Source: a virus. Taken from it: a stretch of DNA of 27,123 nt. The notes below the pieces were generated by a model. That model saw only the letters and a program-made list of their open reading frames with translations. It had not been told where the DNA came from and made no database searches. The stretch lies in the IMG/VR virus record IMGVR_UViG_3300045963_000407, positions 1-27,123 of that record; one strand, 5' to 3'. The translations under genes were made by a program, and so were the position numbers. This document shows positions 23,301-27,123 of this stretch, one piece after another; positions within the stretch are counted from its first letter, which is position 1; every line of letters begins with the position of its first letter.

Positions 23301-24868
23301 GCAACACCTGAGACGTTGGCGGAGCCATCAAAGGCGGCGGTCGTGGCGGTAACATCACCGGTCAGGGAGATGGTGCGAGCCGTTGCCAGGGCGGTGGCAG
23401 TGGTTGCCGTGGTGGCTGTCGAAGCGGTACCAGCAAGGGTGCCAACGATAGGGTTGGTGACTGTCAGGTTGGTCAGCGTGCCGACCGACGTCAGCGATGA
23501 GTTGACGACGTTGGATGCCAGCGTTGCACCGGTCAGGGTACCCGCAGCGGCAGGCACGGTGATGTTGGCGGTGCCGTCGAAGGCGACGCCGTTGATGGTG
23601 CGAGCCGTTGCCAGGGCAGTAGCGGTTGCTGCCAGCGTGGCAGTAGAAGCCGTAGTCGCCGTAGTAGCACTGGTGGCGGTAGTGGCGTTACCTGCCAGGT
23701 TGGCAGTGATGGTGGTGGCAGAGAAGTTGCCAGACGCATCACGAGCAACGATGGCAGAAGGTGTGTTGGCAGAGGTAGCCGTTGAGCCCAGCGTCAGCGT
23801 GTTGGCAGCATCAGCATAGGTAGCCGTGATGCCACCGCCGTTGACGATGAAGCCCAGACCGACGACGTCCTGTACGGCTTCAGTGAAGTCAGAAACTGCA
23901 GTCGAGGTGACAGAGATCGGGGTGCTAGAAGCAGCGGTGACCAGTCCCTTGGCATTGACGGTGAAGGTACCGACGTTGGTTGCCGAGCCAAAGGAGCCGA
24001 CGTTGCTGTTGACGGTAGCCAGGGTTAGCGCCGTCGAGGAGCCGGTGCTGCCTGAACCCGTGACGTCACCGGTGAAGGCAACCGTGCCTGAGATGGTGGC
24101 GGTAGAGACCGAGGTGACCAGACCTTTGGCATTGACGGTAATGACCGGAATGGTCGTTGTCGAGCCGAAGGAGCCGACGTTGGCGTTGACGGATGCCAGC
24201 GTCAGGATGTCGGTGCCGCCGTCGATGGTGCCGGTGACATCACCCGAAACCGTAAAGGAGGTCGTGATGGCAGATGTGGAGACCGAGGTCACCAGACCCT
24301 TGGCGTTGACGGTGATGACAGGAACGGTGGCAGATGAGCCGTAGGTGCCTGGAGCCGAGTTGACCGTAGCCAGGGTCGTCGTGATGGCGGTAGTGCCGGT
24401 ACCTGAGACGTCGCCGGTGACAGCAATGGTCTGGTTGGCGGTGAGGTAGGTGCTAGTATCGAGGACCCAGGTGTTGGCTGCCATCTTCTTCAGAAGACCA
24501 GAGGTGCCAGAAAGGCTGGCGATGGCTGCCAGGTCAGCATCATAGACCTGGATGTCCATCCCCGGGGTCAGACCAAAGGTCGACTGGAAGGAGGCGATGG
24601 AAGTAGAACCCGTGCCGCCGTTGGCGATTGCCAGCACGCCGGTGGCGTTAGCATTGTCAAGGTAGTAGGAGCCTGGGTGACCGTTGAGCGAGTTGGATGA
24701 CAGACCGACCTGGGTCCACTGCGAGCCGTCATAGACGTAGAGCAGGCTGAGGTCGCTGCGGAAGAAGAGTTCACCAGTCGAAGGTGTGCCCGGGAAGGAT
24801 GTGCCATTGGCGACGACCGGGTTGATGATGTCTGAGCCTTCAAGAAGGCGGAGGCCGTCGGTAAGCAT
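17378..24868 (-). CDS. Giant tail fibre/tailspike with C-terminal S74 intramolecular chaperone (2496 aa)
   Basis: The ATG is preceded by CCAGGAGC. Residues 1-100 (DGLRLLEGSDI, GELFFRSDLSLLYVYDGSQW) look like a virion-attachment head. About 130-600 is built of repeats with GDVSGTG/GDVTGS and VNAKGLVTSVST units, interleaved with Ala/Thr-rich stalk (ATALATARTI). About 620-800 is a common fibre domain (ALHAATKQYVDN, LVKDQASGIQNGIYVV). About 1100-1700 has repeated ERMRIDSAGN.GIG-type modules. More Ser/Thr/Gly-rich beta-helix-like sequence leads to the S74 chaperone at the end. The chaperone starts at Ser2399 (FSDARIKDNVE), with the Ser/Lys pair five residues apart needed for self-cleavage; the last 98 residues trimerise the fibre and are then released (IAQEVEEVLPEVV). 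No obvious depolymerase motif was seen. Confidence 0.92.
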   Translation of the reverse strand: MLTDGLRLLEGSDIINPVVANGTSFPGTPSTGELFFRSDLSLLYVYDGSQWTQVGLSSNSLNGHPGSYYLDNANATGVLAIANGGTGSTSIASFQSTFGLTPGMDIQVYDADLAAIASLSGTSGLLKKMAANTWVLDTSTYLTANQTIAVTGDVSGTGTTAITTTLATVNSAPGTYGSSATVPVITVNAKGLVTSVSTSAITTSFTVSGDVTGTIDGGTDILTLASVNANVGSFGSTTTIPVITVNAKGLVTSVSTATISGTVAFTGDVTGSGSTGSSTALTLATVNSNVGSFGSATNVGTFTVNAKGLVTAASSTPISVTSTAVSDFTEAVQDVVGLGFIVNGGGITATYADAANTLTLGSTATSANTPSAIVARDASGNFSATTITANLAGNATTATSATTATTASTATLAATATALATARTINGVAFDGTANITVPAAAGTLTGATLASNVVNSSLTSVGTLTNLTVTNPIVGTLAGTASTATTATTATALATARTISLTGDVTATTAAFDGSANVSGVATLATVNSNVGTFSAVTINAKGLATAGANLAVTGDVSGTTSGASLALTLATVNASPVTASFSKLTTNGKGLVTATTPVTSSDLTTTLGYTPVNKAGDTMLGFLTLSTDPTSALHAATKQYVDNVATGVLVHTACHTATTAALTATYSNGTSGVGATLTATANGALGTVGGYASLATGNRVLVKDQASGIQNGIYVVTNLGSAGAAWVLTRASDFDGTPTTEIEAGDLTYVVNGTLAGTQWVQTSIGTGTGTSPVTGLAYNYVQPGTDAVSFTQFSGAGAYTGGSGISIASNVISNTGVLSVTGTANQITASASTGAVTLSLPSTITVNVTGTASGNLPLTGGTVTGALSVSPASGDANFTVNTATSGNFALISLKTGNLNRWVIAKDNTAESGSSAGSNLAINRYDDTGTFLSVPLTINRATGITTIASLASSSLAVTGTTTQTGTINLAGTTSPLQVQGSAGTSGQVLTSAGAGATPTWTTVTAGSAAAGTLTGTTLASNVVASSLTSVGTLTSLTVTGVLNTGDNISSTKAGAIDISHAVNVTSVASVAMGFNNTASTNAYGAPPQMAYFGTAQGFPLVFTTSAGERLRLSTAGATVTGSLSTSGGALFSNGTSLSTSSITTIQIAGGTSELNGIVYVQAVGSNIVHRMAISVTAQQFGYATVNIISENAYLNTLVLSNPRIVTNVAGSTTYLVIDVLTASALTIGIGGFLYSGLLTASLTPGGSTAVTNYFSRLDSQGNLVLGGQTAGAKLDVRGNASISSSTASNPILSINKTDSGTANQSGGALYLINSHAANTARTGSTLAGQIVWQFSQPTSGSPQNAAAISVYSDGPQAGLKTPSYMTFLTTDTTDGGATLERMRIDSAGNTSMSTAGARLVVGSLASTGTGVIVAYKTSADVSIEASSNTVSTAFGTNSSASSNAWGAPASTSFIGNQSAYPLVFTTVGAERMRIDTSGNVGIGGTPTYKLDVISSAAVTARVTTSSTAQANFIVQNSTADIQIGADTTGSFVYTTAAVPMRFITSATERMRIDSSGKVLIGTTTNTLQLNVLNGIRTQAQAGVGYRADFYVNSTSAFINAYNDTLVAYQPLQVTASNYNFSAGTAGGTNAMTISTAGNIGINTATTTEKLNVAGGISIPGPSSIASATGPAFKMDSYVSGTARMLSFGSATTTPGTYEFYQASSDNSVFRNALTIASDGSTNITGTLFVKSTTASTGYVTAHNGTSTNAGYFEFYAGNGNRQGYIGNSSTTGTTDTGSLNYVAGAHAFTGSMSISGAITSVGSITSTGTISGTHSGSGAALTSLNASNITSGTLPNSTVNGGTYTMNITGSAGSATAASSANVLRQTDATTYLTPVDPRGSSGSRTVSLAPNTYSYGLFSEFKSASLFGTAGSYSGLITYANWLGTTASTGDPSYQLLFSPAAANSTAAPTLQIRAGIDTTWGSFSNILHSSNYNSYAPTLSGTGASGTWGISISGSAAQVGGFVPSQANTASTAAVRDSNGDIFARYFNQSSSNSENPTISQVMVTNGSDNYLRKASVAALTTALTGTASISITGLAASETFATVTGRGTSTTSQITVGTTAGGSMITAYKIGASYADGTGAYLAKIDNPTGSSNWYFQGTTNAVTNFQVRADGQIISRDRIVASFNQAASGSGQAGDLITRRSASTGTVYFGDNTSAYLYFDGTNFNFGTGQVNGNFTGTLTGSITGNAATVTSNAARTDTTAYPVVWNTTGGTSANFSCNAVTIQSSTGTLSATTFSGSGSGLTGTAGSLTAGNASSISSAVGGSYTWSGIQYLNSFGTVGNNANSGYLNVYNSAGTGSAVMGFHRSGVYAINMGMDTDNVFRIGGWSDGLNTYRMELTTAGAVTFRGDVTAFSDARIKDNVETIPDALAKVEAIRGVTFTRTDTEDTKKRHAGVIAQEVEEVLPEVVSTNTEGMKTVAYGNMVGLLIEAVKELSAQNKVLMARLEALEGK

Positions 24869-24906
24869 GGGGTGGTGCTCCTGGAGAGTTACTTGATCGG
24901 GTCCTC

Positions 24907-24914
24907 TATTTATG
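24907..24914 (-). promoter_or_regulatory. Candidate late promoter for the giant fibre (CATAAATA)
   Basis: Read on the - strand, CATAAATA differs from the T4 late consensus TATAAATA at one position. It lies 39 bases upstream of the fibre ATG, leaving room for a short leader with the AGGAG ribosome site. Another TAAATA motif points the opposite way 29 bases further along, at 24943. Confidence 0.45.
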
Positions 24915-24942
24915 GGTTTGACTGCTAGGTGGTCCGGTTGGC

Positions 24943-24951
24943 TGTAAATAT
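24943..24951 (+). promoter_or_regulatory. Candidate late promoter (TGTAAATAT)
   Basis: TGTAAATA differs from TATAAATA at one position and shares GTAAATA with the motifs at 1179 and 7326. It ends four bases before the ATG at 24955, so a transcript starting 6-10 bases downstream would begin at or after that ATG. Either initiation is leaderless at 24961, or the motif is not used. Confidence 0.3.
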
Positions 24952-24954
24952 CGG

Positions 24955-25257
24955 ATGAAGATGACGTTCAAACGCTTCCTCGAAGATCTGGGATCCCTAG
25001 ATGGGCTGGCTCTTGCCCTGAAGATTGCAAAGGACCTGGTAATATCACGGCAGGATGCCGAAATCCTTGCCAACTGGGTCCACAGCAATGGTCAGAAGGC
25101 TGATTTTTGGTCAATGTCGGATGAAGCGGTGCAGCGGGTGCTGGATGCTTTTGAGCTGGAGCACGTTGGTCCGATGGATATGGACAAGCTGATGGATGCC
25201 GTGCAGAAGACCTACCACATTCCATACGACATGGGAGACAGCTTTGCTGACCTTTAG
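24955..25257 (+). CDS. Hypothetical protein with TFKRFL-type N-terminus (100 aa)
   Basis: The start is either ATG 24955 or ATG 24961; the second gives MTFKRFLEDLG, matching the next two genes (MLTFRQFLEGE and MKLTFKQFLDEG). T4 internal head proteins start with a comparable peptide (MKTYQEFIxE), which directs them into the prohead and is cut by the gp21 protease. The rest is a helical protein (ALALKIAKDLVISRQDAEIL, EAVQRVLDAFELEHVG). It shares a pattern with part of the following protein (a helix, DAEILANWV or QAQEILEWF, then W and VQRVLDAF or LQVFDKW), so the two may be paralogues. No ribosome site is evident. Confidence 0.65.
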   Translation: MKMTFKRFLEDLGSLDGLALALKIAKDLVISRQDAEILANWVHSNGQKADFWSMSDEAVQRVLDAFELEHVGPMDMDKLMDAVQKTYHIPYDMGDSFADL

Positions 25258-25855
25258 ACAGTTCCTGGAGGGCGAGACGCTGGGACTGCTGCCCTATGAA
25301 CTCTTCTTCCGGAAGGAAATGGACCTCTCGAAGGTGGCAGCGAAAGCAGCGGTTGAGTGGGCCGTGAAGGCTGGTCAGGCGACTGCGCCGAAGCCAGCCT
25401 CTCTACCTGAAGGAGCCTGGGACCACATCGTGGATTGGGCCATCGCCGAGCAGGAGAAGGCAGGAATGTCTGACCCCTACAAGATCAAGCTGGACCTTGC
25501 ACTGGTTGTCAAGAGCGTCATCGCTAGGGTCATGCGAGAGCGCTACCACCTGGAGCTGATGAACGCTCCAATCAATGAGCACAGCGAGCTTACTGACCTG
25601 CAGTTCCGATTGGCCTTCCAGAAGGTCCTTGACATAAACAAGCAGCAAGCGCAGGAAATCCTTGAGTGGTTTAGGGGTAACAAGAACTGGGAAGACCTTG
25701 ATCATGAAACCATGCTTCAGGTCTTTGATAAGTGGGATCCTGAGATCGTGGAGGACCACAAGCATCCAGGCATGTCCTATGAGGACTACGTGATGGATGA
25801 GATCAGCACCCTGATCAAGAGCAAGTTCAAGCTAGACACACGGGAGCTCGTATGA
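25244..25855 (+). CDS. Hypothetical protein with TFRQFL-type N-terminus, probable TTG start (203 aa)
   Basis: The longest ATG frame begins at 25196, deep inside the previous gene. A TTG at 25244 has GGGAGA five bases upstream and yields MLTFRQFLEGETLG, aligning with the N-termini of both neighbours, so this start is preferred. The product is helical, with two similar halves: residues about 10-90 (VAAKAAVEWAVKAGQA, IVDWAIAEQEKAG) and about 100-200 (LAFQKVLDINKQQAQEILEW, MLQVFDKWDPEIVEDH). The C-terminus ends with a basic helix. No enzyme motif is seen. The stop overlaps the next ATG by four bases. Packaging into the capsid is suggested by the N-terminus only. Confidence 0.65.
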   Translation: MLTFRQFLEGETLGLLPYELFFRKEMDLSKVAAKAAVEWAVKAGQATAPKPASLPEGAWDHIVDWAIAEQEKAGMSDPYKIKLDLALVVKSVIARVMRERYHLELMNAPINEHSELTDLQFRLAFQKVLDINKQQAQEILEWFRGNKNWEDLDHETMLQVFDKWDPEIVEDHKHPGMSYEDYVMDEISTLIKSKFKLDTRELV

Positions 25856-26742
25856 AGCTGACCTTCAAGCAGTTCCTCGATGAGGGTGGTGCCGCCACCG
25901 CCGAGCACCACACCGAGAGAGCCACCCAGCAGGACATCGACACCGCCCTGCGCTTCGTTGAAAAGCACACCGGTGTCGCCTATGACAGGCTGAAGGACAA
26001 CCTTCTTGGCTCAACGGGTCACACCTTGGCTGGACACCGCACCAGCAGCGGTGACATCGACATCGCCATCGAGGAAGGTCGCTACGACAAGGACAAGCTC
26101 GTCTCCGCCATGACCAAGGCTACCGGTCTGGAGAAGGCCAAGTCGGTCGGGGGTAGCACCTACTCCTTCCCTGTCCGGGTCGCTGCTGACAAGAAGGTCC
26201 AGGTTGACCTGATGTTTGTGCCCTCTGAGAAGTGGGCACGCTTCGGCTTCCATGCGGCCCTCAACAGTCAACACAAGGGCATCACCCGCAATCTGCTCCT
26301 CGTCAACCTCATGAAGCGGATGTTTGAGAAGGACAAGGATGTTGTTGTCAAGGGCGACGATGGCGAGGAAATCGTCCGCGTCCGCCGTGGCTTCAAGATG
26401 GACCGCGGTCTCGAGCGTATCTACCGTGTCGCACCGATGCGGAAGGACGGCAAGGGCCGCGTTGCTCTACGAGCCGGCACACCAGTCGAGGTAGAAGCTG
26501 AGCTCAAGAAGCTGGGTCGTCAGGAGAAGTTCTCAAAGGATCCTGATGCCATCCTTGACCCAGACAAGGCCGCCGAGTTCATGTTTGGGCCAGGCGTCAA
26601 GGCCAAGGACATCCTCTCGGCTGAGCAGGTCATCAAGCTCATCTTCAAGCGCCCTGACCACGTTGACATCTTCAAGGACACCATCGAGGACCTTGAGAAG
26701 TCAGATCAGCCGATCCCTGACGAGATCAAGAAGTACGCTTAG
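25852..26742 (+). CDS. Nucleotidyltransferase with TFKQFL capsid-targeting-like N-terminus (296 aa)
   Basis: The first twelve residues, MKLTFKQFLDEG, resemble T4 capsid-targeting peptides; Leu-Asp-Glu before Gly fits the (L/I)-x-E cleavage rule of the T4 prohead protease. The nucleotidyltransferase core is clear: LLGSTGHTLAGHRTSSGDID with Gly53-Ser54 and the metal-binding Asp68 and Asp70, then VQVDLMFV with the third acid Asp119. All three catalytic acids of the Pol-beta fold are present. A FHAALNSQHKGITRNLLLVN stretch and a basic region follow, then a C-terminal helical domain (DPDKAAEFMFGPGVKAKDIL). Substrate unknown: RNA, protein or small molecule are possible. It ends with a four-base overlap with the convergent fibre gene. 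RBS: the upstream GGGAGCTCGT is weak. Confidence 0.8.
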   Translation: MKLTFKQFLDEGGAATAEHHTERATQQDIDTALRFVEKHTGVAYDRLKDNLLGSTGHTLAGHRTSSGDIDIAIEEGRYDKDKLVSAMTKATGLEKAKSVGGSTYSFPVRVAADKKVQVDLMFVPSEKWARFGFHAALNSQHKGITRNLLLVNLMKRMFEKDKDVVVKGDDGEEIVRVRRGFKMDRGLERIYRVAPMRKDGKGRVALRAGTPVEVEAELKKLGRQEKFSKDPDAILDPDKAAEFMFGPGVKAKDILSAEQVIKLIFKRPDHVDIFKDTIEDLEKSDQPIPDEIKKYA

Positions 26743-27123
26743 TAGCTGGAATCCTTGTCCTGGTGATCAACACGCCAGGTAAGATCGGCCACCTGATCAC
26801 TCAGTGATTTGATCTGCTCCTGCTGTGTCTTGACAGCCTCAATGAGCAGCGCCACCAGATTGCCGTACTGGATGCCGTAGATGCCGTCGCCGCCGACGCG
26901 AACAACCTCAGGCACCACCTCTTCTACATCCTGAGCGATGAGACCGATCTCCTGACGACCTGTGTCCTTCATCGTGTAAGAGACGCCCTGCAGTGTTTCA
27001 ATCTTCTCCATCACATCGGTCAGCGGAGCGATATCTTCCTTCATCCGACGGTCAGAGGTGCTGAAAGCCGTGATGTTGCCGTTTGATGAGATGGCACCGG
27101 TTACCAGTAGAGTGCCGGTGATG
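26739..27123 (-). CDS. C-terminal end of a second S74-type fibre protein (5' end outside window)
   Basis: The frame stays open to the window edge, reading upstream of the internal Met at 27044 as ITGTLLVTGAISSNGN then ITAFSTSDRRMKEDI. This is the same stalk-to-chaperone junction as in the giant fibre, with the self-cleavage Ser (TSDRRMK) and its partner Lys five residues later. The chaperone then reads IGLIAQDVEEVVPEVV and YGNLVALLIEAVKTQQEQI, with a final coiled coil. The gene is therefore a second fibre or spike subunit that releases its last roughly 105 residues after trimerisation. Its stop overlaps that of the convergent nucleotidyltransferase gene by four bases. Confidence 0.88.
   Translation of the reverse strand, partial: ITGTLLVTGAISSNGNITAFSTSDRRMKEDIAPLTDVMEKIETLQGVSYTMKDTGRQEIGLIAQDVEEVVPEVVRVGGDGIYGIQYGNLVALLIEAVKTQQEQIKSLSDQVADLTWRVDHQDKDSSY

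Noticed and set aside
23052-23819. 255-residue + strand frame opposite the giant fibre
   Set aside because: The Ala/Val/Thr/Pro-rich repeats mirror the fibre's repeats; there is no independent start signal.
26757-26823. Hairpins after the nucleotidyltransferase stop as a terminator
   Set aside because: Stems are five pairs or fewer, there is no T-run, and the sequence is coding for the convergent fibre.

Overview
The window reads as part of a large tailed-phage genome, probably a T4-like or jumbo myovirus of a Gram-negative host. Genes are densely packed with 4-base stop/start overlaps. There is a 7.5-kb fibre gene ending in an S74 intramolecular chaperone, paired glycine-rich adhesin genes, N-termini resembling T4 capsid-targeting peptides, and TAAATA-type motifs resembling T4 late promoters. 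GC content looks like roughly 55-60 percent (estimated by eye). No tRNA, CRISPR array or insertion sequence was seen. The proteobacterial-type PrkA/YeaH/SpoVR set and a class III prepilin signal suggest a proteobacterial host; this is inference.

Region 1 (1-2876, + strand): the 3' part of a Ro60/TROVE RNA-binding protein gene, a small zinc-finger phage protein, a 300-base non-coding stretch with two promoter-like motifs and a long bulged stem-loop, an Ala-rich coiled-coil protein, a collagen-like protein and a 61-aa protein. Region 2 (2880-4758): an extended -10 promoter drives seven small genes, including a tandem pair of membrane microproteins, one of which carries a textbook prepilin cleavage motif. 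Region 3 (4763-7271): a related promoter precedes a RelA/SpoT-type HD hydrolase, three small unknowns, dihydrofolate reductase, a 47-aa membrane peptide and a bactofilin.

Region 4 (7272-13318): an operon built round the three genes that form the bacterial prkA-yeaH-ycgB stress module: PrkA kinase, DUF444/YeaH and SpoVR/YcgB. Two tiny membrane proteins and a nucleotidyltransferase-fold gene are spliced between them by overlapping start/stop codons, and a DUF3135-like gene follows.

Region 5 (13281-24868, - strand): transcribed right to left, a 2496-aa fibre with a self-cleaving chaperone, two paralogous glycine-rich adhesins with codon-repeat tracts, two small unknowns and a membrane fatty-acid desaturase. 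Region 6 (24907-27123): divergent late-type promoter motifs, three + strand genes sharing a TFKxFL N-terminus (the last a nucleotidyltransferase), and the 3' end of a second S74 fibre on the - strand.

Together regions 1-4 look like a host-takeover cassette (RNA quality control, alarmone hydrolysis, stress kinase, nucleotide synthesis, membrane peptides). Regions 5-6 look like late virion and receptor-recognition genes.
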